Positions 44,101-53,550 of a stretch of DNA of 64,000 nucleotides are shown piece after piece. Under the pieces are notes generated by a model. That model had not been told where the DNA came from and made no database searches. It was given only the letters and a program-made list of their open reading frames with translations. Each line of letters opens with the position of its first letter. The stretch's first letter is position 1. This stretch comes from Plutella xylostella (Eukaryota; Arthropoda; Insecta; Lepidoptera; Plutellidae), in contig NC_063999.1 in the NCBI RefSeq assembly GCF_932276165.1, positions 1,986,501-2,050,500 of the forward strand, in the 5' to 3' direction. A program made the position numbers and the translations under genes.

Positions 44101-47100
44101 AGAACATGCTTACATTATTACCTGCCATCCTTACCTTAAACTTACAAATAAAACGAGAAAAATAACTTCACACTTCAATACAATATTAGTAATTAATTAC
44201 ATACTACCTTTATTGTATGCACCAAGAACAAAAACTTTAAAATAAAATGCGGCCTTATTGCTTATAGCAATCTCCACCAGACAACCTTTTTATAGAAGAT
44301 AGTGAGTTTTAAAATGTATTACCAGCCTTACCTTAAAGAAGTTCCTATTATACTCAAAGTCGCTGGCGCCGACGCTGAGCGGCGAGTTCAGCAGGTCGGT
44401 CAGCGAGCGCACAGAGGAACTGGGGGCCCGCAGCAGCACCACGATGTTGGCCGAGTACGCGGCGTACAGGATCGTCAGCGATATGAACAGAAGAAGCGTC
44501 ACCACGCGCCCTGGGATATAAAGGGATAATTGGGCAGGAAGAATGGTGTGGTTTTTGCACCAAAGGTAATGGTTGTTAATCTCAGGATTATAACGTGGAT
44601 ATTTTGCAAGGAATTTAGCCAAAAACAGGCTCTAATATGGCGCTATCTCGCCTGAGCCATACAATCTGCAGCAGCGCCAGGATAAAAATAATATAAAAAA
44701 TAAATACTTAAGTTTGACTTCTTCATTCTGTGTTGGTCTGTCTGTTTGTGGCCACGTAAGTAATGTGGAAAATGGCGATTTTAACTTGAGTTCTATAGGC
44801 GCCTGGGTAGGTTACGGTATTATCTTACCAGCAGCATGTCTCGGCTCCAGCGTGCATCCCTGCTGCAGGACAGCTCCTATGATGAGGATCAGCACGTCGG
44901 CCCACGACCCGTCCAGTTGCAGGGGGTGCTAAATAAAGCCTCGGTTTTAGGGTTTTAAGATTTAGAAGCAACACTATAAAGCGAAAAGAAACCAACAGTC
45001 AACATGTGCCTAGATTTACGGCTTAGTTCTCTGTTCTAAAGTTAAAGAAAGTGAGATAGGAAGTAACAACCAAAGCAATAGCAATAATTATATTATCCGT
45101 ATCTAAGTCACCGATGACTTCAGTCCTCAACAAAGCAATCAAACTTACCATCCCCATAGAAGCTTCCCACTTCGATGTCACATACAGAAGCAGGGCACAT
45201 CCCAGCACACAGATGAGTATGGCCAGCCAGACGGCTCCAGTGAAGGGTAGTGCGAAGATATTAGCCACATAGGCTAGTGGTGGCTCTCTGAAGACGAAAC
45301 GGACGGCTGTTCTGCCCACCATGGCCACGTAGTCTATGACTTGCATGCGCTCTTGAGTGAAGATTGTGAGGGTTCCTGTGAGGTAAATGCTGTTAGTGTA
45401 TCATCTGCCAAATAAAAACTAAATATTTTACATTTCTATTGAAGTATGAGGAATCGCTAAAAAGGTCTATTAAGGAAATATTTAACACTAGCTGTTCCCG
45501 CGCGCTTCGCTTCGCCTTAAAAAGTTTTCCCGTGGGAATTCCGGGATAAAAAGTAGCCTATGTTCTTTCCCAGGGTCTAGACCGTATGTATACCAAATTT
45601 CATTCAAATCCGTTTAGTAGTTTTGGCGTGAAAGAGTAACAGACAGACAGACAGACAGACAGACGGACAGACAGACAGACAAACACAGTTACTTTCGCAT
45701 TTATAATATTAGTAAGGATTAGTAAGGATAGTGGAAATTGAAGCAGCCAGAAGGCCATCACCGTTGTCCTAATTGCTATACATTCATTGATGCCTATATA
45801 CGGTACAATACGGTAGGTAAACAGCAAGCTACGCGCAGGAAAGCTAAGCTGGGCTGAAGTTATAGGGCAGTTCATGAAGATAGGGCGGCATCGCGGATTT
45901 GAAGGTCCTTTGGGCCACCGTAAGATAACATTACCTAAATCAGCATCCTTCGTCAGCAGCGAGTTGATCTGCCCCTGCCAGTGGCCGGTCTGGTTCCTGT
46001 AGCCCCAGGAGTTGGTGAAGATGAGCCGCTCCGTCGCGTTCAGCATGTCGAAGCAGATGCTCACCACCATGTAAGACATCTTGGTGATGGAGTCGTGGTG
46101 GAGGTCACTAAAGAGGATGGAGGTGGAATGAAGATAGTGAAAGAGGATGACGCGTTGTTGGTTGGTTGGATGGCGTAGGCTCAAAATATAAAATATTTAT
46201 CACAATCTTTGAGAGAATGAACTATGAAGACTCTGAAGATGAAATAACAACCGCAAAATTAAAGCATAGGTTTTTCTGTCTCATCAAAATCACAATAAGT
46301 ACTTAATTAAATTTATCGGGTGAAGAAATCTATTCTCAAGATCCTTATTTAATTTATAGAGGTAGGTAGGTACTTCGTCTAGTAAACTTACAGTCGATCA
46401 TTCATGTGCTTCATGGTTTCATTAGTTTCGATCAGAATGTTGGACATTGTCAGGACATGTCTCCTCAAGTCATGCCTTCTTGATGAGATCACCTTCGACT
46501 GTCTGTAATCTTCGATTATGCCATATTGGTCTACTTTGATTTCTCGGGTAAAAGCTGTTATTCTAACCATTTCATCACCGTTTTCTGATATAATCCCAGT
46601 GTTATTGCTGTCTTCATGTTTTTCTTTTCCAATAGATTTATGAGGTGTTGGAGGAAGATTGTAAATAGGTCGCCAGGAGCCTCTTGCATGTTCTATTAGT
46701 TCGGATGTCTCGTTTATTTTGTAAGCTGAAACCAATTTTGTTATACTGATTTATACCTAAGTACTAAGTATTATGAAAAAGTCATTATTTGGTCATAGTG
46801 GTAAATGTATCAACATCAACTTTAACATTATACTTCCAACTATACCAACTCAATCTTTAACTGGTCATCGATGCGCAGTACGCTCATGCAAGTCTAGTGG
46901 AAAACCAGTTCAATGAACAGACGATGAAGGAAGAGGCTTACTGCTCTAGAAATGCAGTGTTACCTTCAGTAAAAGTGAATCCGTGGTTAGACCTCCTAAC
47001 AACGACGACATTGCTGTCCACGAGGATGTCGATGACTCGCAGCAGATGCTGGTTCTGTTCAGGAACTTCATAGTCCAGGAGCAGCCATCTGTACGGTGAC

Positions 47101-47667
47101 TTGAATAGCAGATCCTTGTTTGCCTGATATGAAAAAAAAATAGCATTAGTAGAATGAGATTAGAGTCTTGATTATTTAAATCAGGGTACCATTGCTATGT
47201 AAAGCTGAAAGACTAGTGGCTTATTATAACATTCTATAAATATTATGTTTTCAATTTGCCTCTTCAGAGGTCCTCTGCCCTCCAACCTTCAACCATTATT
47301 TCCCATGTTCGGATACCCTGTTGGCCTCTTTCTATATGTAGCACCTCCCAAGGCGACTTGCAGTAAAATCTTAAATCTAGGTAGTGTCTAATCTCTTTTT
47401 AAGATACATCAATCCTTATTAGGTAGTTTCGGTTTGAATCAAGCTTTAACACTAAATCCACATTTAACATTCCGGTGCGCATCGCCCCGTCACCCCTCAC
47501 CCACATTCCCTAACTCACGGTCTCCAGCAGCTCCTGCGCCCCCGGGCAGGCGAGGTCGGCCAGCACCAGCACGTGCTGCAGGTAGTGCTCCGAGCGAGCT
47601 GGCTGCAGCGAGCCGCCCGTGGGGACAGAGTGCTGGGACAACAGCGCGGCTAAGGTCTTCTGGTAGT
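32107..47667 (-). CDS. Ir75: ionotropic receptor, IR75 type, 5' end not found
   Basis: Eleven exons: 47519-47667, 46964-47123, 46392-46725, 45935-46107, 45149-45375, 44829-44928, 44332-44510, 34664-34771, 33921-34087, 32293-32490 and 32107-32161. They give 616 residues in a consistent frame with stop TGA at 32107-32109. At least one upstream exon that supplies one base and the signal peptide is missing from the model. The fold is that of ionotropic glutamate receptors: an N-terminal region, then S1 lobe (to TIFTQERMQVIDYVAMVG), M1 (FTGAVWLAILICVLGCALLL), pore segment (WADVLILIIGAVLQQG), M3 (RVVTLLLFISL...AAYSANIVVLL), S2 lobe (NPGYRLIQDSYQED..., FRDLFKINFMKIRESGIQ) and M4 (YPALLITLYGFLVAPVTLLL). 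IR75 receptors are ligand-gated cation channels in olfactory cilia, usually tuned to acids together with co-receptor IR8a. Subtype is uncertain. Intron 7 (34772-44331) has swollen to 9.6 kb by nested insertions. Confidence 0.85.
32930..33090 (-). mobile_element. tRNA-derived SINE
   Basis: On the minus strand it starts GGACGACCGAATGGCGTAGT, has GTGGTTAGTGA (A-box region) and GGTTCGATTCC (B box), and runs into GCAGATATTTGTTTAAACAC. The same GGTTCGATTCC / CAGATATTTGTTTAAA body occurs at 60005-60120. Confidence 0.75.
33150..33446 (-). mobile_element. second tRNA-derived SINE family member
   Basis: On the minus strand the head reads GGAGCGGTGGTAGCTCAGTC with a B box GGTTCGAATCC, followed by a body containing the TCTAGATATG/CATATCTAGA inverted motif (about 33263-33297). 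It differs from the adjacent SINE at 32930-33090. The tRNA-like part (33371-33446) does not convincingly fold into a functional tRNA. Confidence 0.65.
35492..36126 (+). mobile_element. RTE-clade retrotransposon 3' end inserted in the left arm
   Basis: A 5'-truncated copy bounded by the 9-bp duplication TAAATTGTT (35483-35491 and 36127-36135). The frame 35528-36013 encodes 161 residues typical of the RTE reverse transcriptase C-terminus (ILPCITYGCETWALT, LKWRWTGHMLR, GRKARRWEDEL). It ends in an ATTATT microsatellite tail. The reading frame from 35528 to the stop is unbroken, so the copy is young. Confidence 0.9.
36905..37118. repeat. dispersed 'ggccaagtg...gggttccgta' repeat
   Basis: It begins ACCGGCCAAGTGCCAGTTGG, contains GGGTTCCGTAC, and ends near GACAGACGGACAAC...GGTACGGAACTCTAAAA, with the two ends partly complementary (GTTCCGTAC / GTACGGAAC). 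A fragment of the tail also occurs near 9316-9345. Confidence 0.55.
37913..38083 (-). mobile_element. insertion D: short retroposon tail in A
   Basis: It starts with an ATT/AAT microsatellite (the tail of a minus-oriented copy) and contains CGGTCTTATCGCTAAAAGCG and TTCCAGACAACC, the dispersed tail repeat seen also at 21530-21570, 44214-44300 and 57450-57560. It breaks the endonuclease frame of A. Confidence 0.65.
38756..39104 (-). mobile_element. insertion C in element B
   Basis: A 349-bp insert flanked by the direct repeat GTCGATA (38749-38755 and 39105-39111). It starts T-rich (TTTATTTTATTTATTTTTTT), so it is probably the A-rich tail of a minus-oriented retroposon. Removing it leaves the B frame open. 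Confidence 0.8.
39267..40139 (+). CDS. reverse transcriptase C-terminal part of element B
   Basis: A 290-residue open frame from an internal Met through the FADD block and the thumb-like and C-terminal region to the natural stop. In frame sequence extends further upstream to about 39112, where insertion C ends. No lesion is seen downstream of C. Confidence 0.75.
   Translation: MPFMVEKLTNIVLFADDTSLLFKVKRRENNFNEINSILSDIHDWFTVNNLLLNTKKTKCIKFTLPNVRQCDTNIILDGNKLDLVNDTVFLGMTIDSKLQWGPHIEKLSGRLSSAAFAVRKIRQLTDVETARLVYFSYFHSLLSYGILLWGRAADIETIFVLQKRAIRSIYKLGSRDSLRELFKEINILTVPCQFIFSNLMYVRKNISTFDTIGSNHDINTRNKHKLAFPAMRLAKVNKSFLGYCIRFYNKLPAEVAQMPENKFKCYIKEKLSKKAYYKIDDYLEDVNAWL
40509..42713 (+). CDS. reverse transcriptase region of retrotransposon A ORF2
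   Basis: An open frame of 734 residues after insertion B; the first part is the end of the endonuclease domain and linker. Reverse transcriptase blocks are present in order: NSVGYDGVHTKVVKHVSD, GFRKGKSINLAMYDL, IFMDMTKAFDFVNH (first catalytic Asp), SGVPQGSVLGPLLFLIYIND and VLFADDSTV with the catalytic Asp pair. The C-terminus ends shortly before the tail. No stop or frameshift is visible in this part, so the copy is young although it is broken upstream. In the complete element the protein makes cDNA by target-primed reverse transcription; here the endonuclease portion is split by 2 kb. Confidence 0.85.
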   Translation: MPVKKISKISSWTVKKRDYSIENLQKFREHINSLSFSDVYETNNANTAYNRFMDTFMLIYELCFPIVTVKITTKKRPKWVSKGIKICARKQRDLLWNYRRNSTPLNKTLLKTYSQRLKKIISLTQKAKNNNYINTADNKTKASWNIINEAKSRFPNETITKITTDNVTLTDPTKIADAFNDFFVDQIEKNLPNSSSNIQLKYNNSNNSQSMFMTPTTPDDIQKAIRSLKNKNSVGYDGVHTKVVKHVSDIIMEHLSYIMNLCIVDGIYPESLKPVIIKPLFKKEDKCNMKYYRPIALISIFSKVFEKNIYNALLSYLNKYNILVEEQKGFRKGKSINLAMYDLLNGIFTSVDKGKPICSIFMDMTKAFDFVNHKILLDKLNYYGIRGNILKLINSYLSNRRQNTEIVRICPKTKEETKVLSSSRFVTSGVPQGSVLGPLLFLIYINDLPMSIHYPMVLFADDSTVSIKCNDLDLDIYELNINNTLKDIINWLNSNKLIVNIDKTKYMTFYQRINKTDKLNINYDGTEIENVSVTKFLGLNIDNKLTWKFQAENVCKKLSKSSYLLYKLSKIVSRNTVLSAYHGYVVSTLRYGVIFWGNCTERETVFKAQKRCVRAICRLKPDESCKPHFKSLKILTFPCLYIYEVAVFVKTNPNLFVKVSQTRHRSIRSQYMNNVSYPSSKTALMRKNILCMGPKIFNKIPNYLHSLNYNLFKKKLYELLNSRKMLLYNKRIFD
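43197..43452 (+). mobile_element. Helitron-like non-autonomous repeat
   Basis: It runs from TTAATATTATAAATGCAAAC to GGCAACAGCTAGT. Members of this family also occur at 45488-45728 (-), 55733-55930 (-) and 59484-59592 (+). The CTAGT end and lack of terminal repeats fit Helitron-type elements, but class is not certain. This copy contains two adjacent hairpins (43324-43363 and 43361-43404). Confidence 0.55.
44214..44300 (-). repeat. dispersed 3'-tail repeat
   Basis: It contains GCGGCCTTATTGCTTATAGC and CACCAGACAACC, matching the family at 37920-38055. Confidence 0.55.
45488..45728 (-). mobile_element. Helitron-like non-autonomous repeat
   Basis: It starts ACTAGCTGTTCCCGCGCGCT and ends TTTATAATATTAGTAAGGAT, with a (CAGA)n run at about 45641-45680. 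It lies in the IR75 intron between exons 45935-46107 and 45149-45375. Confidence 0.6.
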
Positions 47668-48557
47668 CTGGAAAATGTATTGTAAGTATACTGTATGAGG
47701 GCAGACCAGCGTAGCAAGAAGTTGCCAAGACGTTGGCGAAGCTTGGAACTTTAGACATTGCGGATGCATATCCGTTCCACATAAGTTGTACATATAGGTT
47801 CCATTCAAGTGTGCCGAGTGTAGTGCTTTTCCCTTAGAGGGACTAGGAATGTAAATATGTGGATGAGAAACGAGTGTTATAGGTAGCCAACCAATTTCAC
47901 TCAGGCTTCCTAGATTGTCTCATGTTTTAAAAAGCTTCAAATACACCTCGATGTTTTTATTACCAAATAGTACTTAATTGACACCCGATAAAATGAGAGG
48001 TGTTTAAGTGTGTATATCTGTATCAATCTGACTATGGTAGCGTACCACCGCCGCCGGCTTACCGATTTTCGAATTTGGGGTCAAAATGGGTAATGTTACC
48101 CCGAGTGTTCTTAGTCATATTTCACTTACAAGGCGACCAGCACAACCCAGGAACTAGCAGCGAAGTCGGCACATCAGCATTCTCATAGGATAAGTAGGAC
48201 ACCAACATATTTACAGTATCTCTATCTCTACAAAACACAGAAACAACAAAATGGAATATGAAAACTATAAGGGTTTTCCTGAAATTCATGATTTCTGAAG
48301 TTAAGTTCGTGCAGGTAGAAATGTGAAATGTGTTTGGAGGGAAAGAAGGCTGATTTATCTTTATTGATGCTATAAGTTATATCTAATGAGCCCCGAACGT
48401 TCTTCGGACATTCGCTTTCAGAAGTGGTTAACCACCTTTTATATTTTTTTATATATTTCATGCATTAATTAACATTCGATAGGTAACTAAGGTAACATGA
48501 AAGATTAGGTATGTGATGGACACTGCTCCTTAAATTGCTACCTATTTTAAAGGTTTA

Positions 48558-48704
48558 CCCCCTTATTCATAGAAAAGTTACAATACGTTTTAACTAATAA
48601 ACTGTTTTGTCCCTCTCTGTCAAAGAACAAATTGTTCTTTGTTGGAGAGGGACAAAACAGTTTATTAGTTAAAACGTTTTGTAACTTCTCTATGAATAAG
48701 GGGG
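48558..48704. mobile_element. hairpin MITE, TTA target duplication
   Basis: A 147-bp near-perfect palindrome with arms CCCCCTTATTCATAGAAAAG and the matching right end; TTA flanks at 48555-48557 and 48705-48707. The arms meet around AACAAATTGTT. The CTTATTCATA core is shared with the MITE at 22372-22990. Confidence 0.9.
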
Positions 48705-49230
48705 TTATACTGTAAGATAATATAAGTAGTTAAATAAATGAATAAATAAAAAAAAATGTAAAACCTATATTTACACAATGTTTATGTTAGTAGTAGAGAC
48801 TCGGGTGTACTCAATGGTAGATACTGAAGAAAATGTATGACATACCTAATGCCGCTTTAAAAATATTACTAAATGTTTAGCTAAAGTTAAGGAGTTTTGT
48901 ACGCCTCAGTACCGAAATACGGATGTAACCCTACATTATAAGCGTTCGTCGGTACAATATTTAGGTAGGTACTTACTGCTCGTATGGTTATGGCTAACGA
49001 TAATGATGGGGTACAAATTGTCATTTCGTTTCCATAACTACTTATTACCCTACTCATGTGCAGTAGAATACAAACTCTTGTAACTTGCCTGAATATTTTA
49101 GAGCTTATTATTTATTAGTGCTTTCAGGAGTTTCTGACTTTAAGAAATATATCCGCTTTATCTAGGATGTCCAAAGGTCTCCAGAAATGTATAACTGTTT
49201 GAAATACAACAATTTTGCGGTAACTAGAAT

Positions 49231-49500
49231 CTAGACTTCCATGACTTTCTGAGCACTGTAACCCAAGGACTTTTTATATCTGTAACCCACTTTAAGACAA
49301 AAGAGGTCTGTCTGAAGAAGGAAAAGGGCGTCAAAAATAAATTGAAGCATCTGTTTGGCCCATCGTGACTCACAGATTTCGCCGAACTCTGCACTATCCT
49401 TGCACTCAATAATTGCATCAAGGCTGCCTGTCCCATCGCATCAGTCTTCATAACGAGAATGCATGTTGCAATTGCAATGGTGGTCAGAGAAATTAAACTT
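49231..49500 (-). pseudogene. possible secreted-peptide relic or missing receptor exon
   Basis: On the minus strand a hydrophobic stretch (LISLTTIAIATCILV) without an in-frame ATG is followed, one frame over, by 69 open codons (49234-49440) with spaced Cys residues (CDGTGSLDAIIECKDSAEFG...). A strong GTGAGT donor at about 49387-49392 leaves the phase that the receptor exon at 47519-47667 needs. I cannot decide between a degraded peptide gene, an IR75 first exon, and chance. Confidence 0.25.
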
Positions 49501-50414
49501 CAATCGAAAATGAGTAGGTATTTATAAGTGACTAAGTAACTTTATCTGCCTGTGTGTAAGTTGGTTGGGATGGACAGATTCTTGATCTTTAAAATTGAGA
49601 GTGGTCGATATGAAGATGATGATTAACTATCCTTAGTAAGAGTAGTATTCTTAGTTTAGATGCAAGCTCAGCTAATAACCTAAAGATAAAAATATAAAAT
49701 ACACATATTTCACCTTATTATCACCTTCCTATAAGTCCTTCCTGTAAGACGTCGCCTTTAGTTGTAAGATCTAACCTAAGTAGCTTGTATATTGTATACA
49801 TACTTACATAGATGCCCGCAGGATATAAGAAGTTCTTGACACACTTTAGTGACGAATTAATCACTCGTAATAATCTAATAATCCCTTACTAACACATGCT
49901 GTTCATGCTAATTCATCATAATTAGAATAAAAGCTTGTACTATGTTTAATCAAGTCCTAAGTTCGATTCTGGGGTACCTACCTACCTAAAGTCGCTGGCC
50001 ATGCTAAGTGTTGAATTTAGGATGGCGCCTGCTATAAGACCTTGGGACATACATACGGATCTTCTGGTGACCTGATGACCTCAATGAGTTCTTTGAATTT
50101 TCCCTTTACGCAGCTATAATGTGCTAGTTTCACATGTAAATGACTGAATACCTACAATAAACATACACATACAATTTATCGAGAATGTTTACCTACTACT
50201 TAATTAATGATCATTCTGTAACTTAACTAAGCATTAATTAAAACTACATTAGCCTACCTAATCTATAATTAACGTCGTATGTGATCGGGAGCCATATGTC
50301 TTAAAGTTTTACCTGTAATTCATAATCATTTCTGTAGGTCTAAACCCAGTGGTAAATCAGAAATGTGTAGGTATGGTAAAACCAATAACATATAATATAC
50401 CTAACTATCTAGTC

Positions 50415-50595
50415 AGGTTATCATCATCAGCCCGTTATCGTCCACTGCTAGACATAGGCATCTCCCAAGGAACAACACTCTGTCCTCGGCCTTCCTCATC
50501 CAGCCACTACCGGCTTCTTGTCTATGGTCGTCGTTGATCCAGCGGGCCGGAGGGCATTCCCCTTTACGCTCGTGGTCTCCAATTGAGTTTTTATT
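50415..50595 (-). mobile_element. RTE-type retrotransposon 3' tail
   Basis: On the minus strand it reads ...GAAGCCGGTAGTGGCTGGAT GAGGAAGGCCGAGGACAGAG and ends with a GATGAT tail. It is closely similar to the copy at 21400-21500. Confidence 0.65.
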
Positions 50596-53249
50596 AAGTA
50601 AGTATTAGTCTGATGACTAGTTTTTTTAAAAACATACCTATCCTATTTATAAATTAATGGGTTTTAATCAGTAGGGCTTGTGACAGACCGCGGTGGCGGG
50701 AACTACACGGCTCTTAAATTTAAGAAAAAAAAAGAATGAGTAAGGTACGGAACACGATTACCTACCACGGCTAACACACACAATTCATTAATAATTATGC
50801 ATTAAGTAGGTAGGTATAAAACAAACTTTTACTATCTATCATCAAGATCGTAAATCAACATATAAACGAGCGGACCAACGATTTACTTAGCTCATTACAT
50901 GAAGGAATAATACTTTTAGTACATGTATGATGTCGTAAACAAGTGTAGTAATCGATAAAATTGAGAAAAAACTGCAAATAAAGGCGTACCTAATAGGTAT
51001 TATTCAATAAAGTGGTACCGGATAGCAATGGCCGCATTAAAACGTCTCGTTTTTTTACCTCTTCGTCTCGTCTCTTTAAAACTTGTACCAAAGACTGGTT
51101 CTTTTGTAATTATTTTTTAAATTTAGTTTAAAACGGTTCCTGCAAACTGTTTATTGAGATTTTAAGTTATAATTCTGAACAACTCTTGTTCAACGAGTTT
51201 TGAAGCGAAAAAAAAATTAAAACTAGATTTTGTATGGGAAGCTTTTTCTAATTAAGTATTCTTCTAGTACCGTCTTCTAGTAAGCCCCATTGAATATACC
51301 TACACACCTCAATGTCACTGCATTAATGTAAGAGGCATGAACACAGGAGCAATGGAGATGGGCTCATGGGGGTCTAGCATGAACTTTGCACTCACGAGCC
51401 AGAAGCTTTGCAAGTTCCGTGACTAAACTTAGTACCCATCGCGATAACAATACCCACTGCACACGCATAACTATCTGATTCCATCATTGTAATGATTCAT
51501 TATTATTACTTTACATCACACGCTCTGAGATCCTGGTCCTCCTCTTATTTATGCACATAAGTTTTAGTACCAATAATCGTGGGTTATCTTCGAAAAATTC
51601 ACGTTTACCACTTGCGCGGTAATATTGGAAAGACAAAAATCCTAATAATATAATATAACAAAAAAAGCTAAGCTAGGTCTTAATGCATGTATGCTGTATG
51701 ATTTGTTATTATAAGTAAGTAAAGCACTGAAATTATAATGATTTTCTTCAGCTAAGCTTTAAATGAGTAATCAAGAATTAACGCCTACGGCACACGGTGA
51801 CTGACTATGACTAAATAAAATTATGCTCGTAGATCACAGTGCTAGTCAAGACAAACTAGAATAAATCTATGCTAAGTATTAGGATTAACGGGTCAATAAT
51901 AATTATACTGACTTGAAGGTCTATAATTTTCAGATTACGATGTAAAGTAGCAGGTATATAAGTTACGTAAGTACTTATAGGTACATATGTATAAGTATGA
52001 ATGTACTTATACTATTAGCGTACATTGAACTTTCAGATCAGGGAATCTCAAATGAGTCCAAACAGATAATAGTAAATGATAAACCCACTATTAAAATAAG
52101 CTTCGCGAGAGCAGAGTTTATCAGTGAATAATTCAGTAGGTATTAAACACAACATTAATTAGGAAACAATAATCAAAATAACAATGCCATAATGAACATC
52201 TTGAAAAGGATATCTTAAAAAGGAATCGGCAAAAACCGAATAGCCACCGGACATGATGATAAATGATGATGATGACTATTCTCGACCTCGCCTGGAGGGT
52301 TACTCTACCCTGACAAAAAACGAAAGAACGAGAGCTGTCGTGCAATCGGCACGTTTAATACAACGAGGTAGAGTCGTGGCTCGCGCAGCAGCGCTCTGAA
52401 ACTTAGTTTTTCGTCATATAGAGTGACCCCGTGAGACGAATTTGTCAAATATTGTGACGTCACCAGTGAGGCGCTACCACGAGTAGTTTCTACGACTATA
52501 CGTAATCATTGAGGAGTTAGTCATCGCGACATTGTGAGAAAGACCTTTGGGAATCACCCGGTCGTTTTAACACTTGCTATTTGAACTCAGAGTGAGTAAA
52601 TAATTCTATCATTGACGATATGTGATTGGTTTATCCAACTTTTTTTGAAACTTTTTTAGGTCGCGGCAGGTATTAGTAGGTATTAGAATAAGCTGTAGTA
52701 GATTAGTTCGGTACTTACTTACTTACGGAGTTTTCAGCGATTCATACATTTTGTGTTTAGGAGGATGATAGAGACATGGAGAATTTGGATCCTACATAGG
52801 TATGTATATTTTATTCAAGTTGAAGATAGGTACTTCTGTGAGAAATTACAAACGATAAATTGTAATAATCTTTTCTATGTCCCAATTGTTTTTGTTGCAA
52901 AGTTAGCGTTGTGGGAGTCATATGAACTAAAAAATACAGTACAAACTTATTTTACTTTAAATTAGAAGAGCCTTCGGTTTCCCCGATGTGTAAAGCTCTT
53001 TCGCTATTCGTCAGAAATAGTCATAATACTTGTTAATAATGTTATGACAACGTCACAATGTCAATGTCACTGGCTGACTGACTAAACGCTTCTGTAGAAG
53101 GCGCGTGCGATGAATTAACTTTGTTGTCAGAATGTAGAGTGTCCATGCATTTTGTTATCATTTTATGGATTTTTATATTCCGTTTGTGTAGCAGGGAGGT
53201 TTAGTCTCTAAATCGACGCACGAATAAACAAAAATAAATTTCAAGCAGT

Positions 53250-53550
53250 AGACGACGATAGAGCCGTGGTGGTAAGCAAAGCGCTCCGAAGCTTCGGAAA
53301 AACAAAACTGCAGAGCTAAGGTACCATGACTCTAACTCGTGCCGAAGACTAGGGTTTCTCACCAATTCGAATAGGATTGGCCATTCAGATTACTTAGCTA
53401 TCCACATGAACATCTACCACGCAGTAAGAAACTTTACCTCGTTGTCTTCTTACGTCTTAATGCCGATGTCCCATCATGTCTAAGCGCTCATGGTCATTCT
53501 ACCGATGGATGATCGTCCAATACTACGAGATGTTAAATAAATACATACAT
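53250..53550 (+). mobile_element. degenerate SINE-like repeat
   Basis: It starts GAGCCGTGGTGGTAAGCAAA GCGCTCCGAAGCTTCGG, similar to the head of the SINE at 26690-26785, and ends in an (ATAC)n tail near 53540. Confidence 0.4.

Noticed and set aside
47434..47717. Plus- and minus-strand frames rich in Pro, Arg and Ala
   Set aside because: They are shadows of the GC-rich receptor exon 47519-47667.
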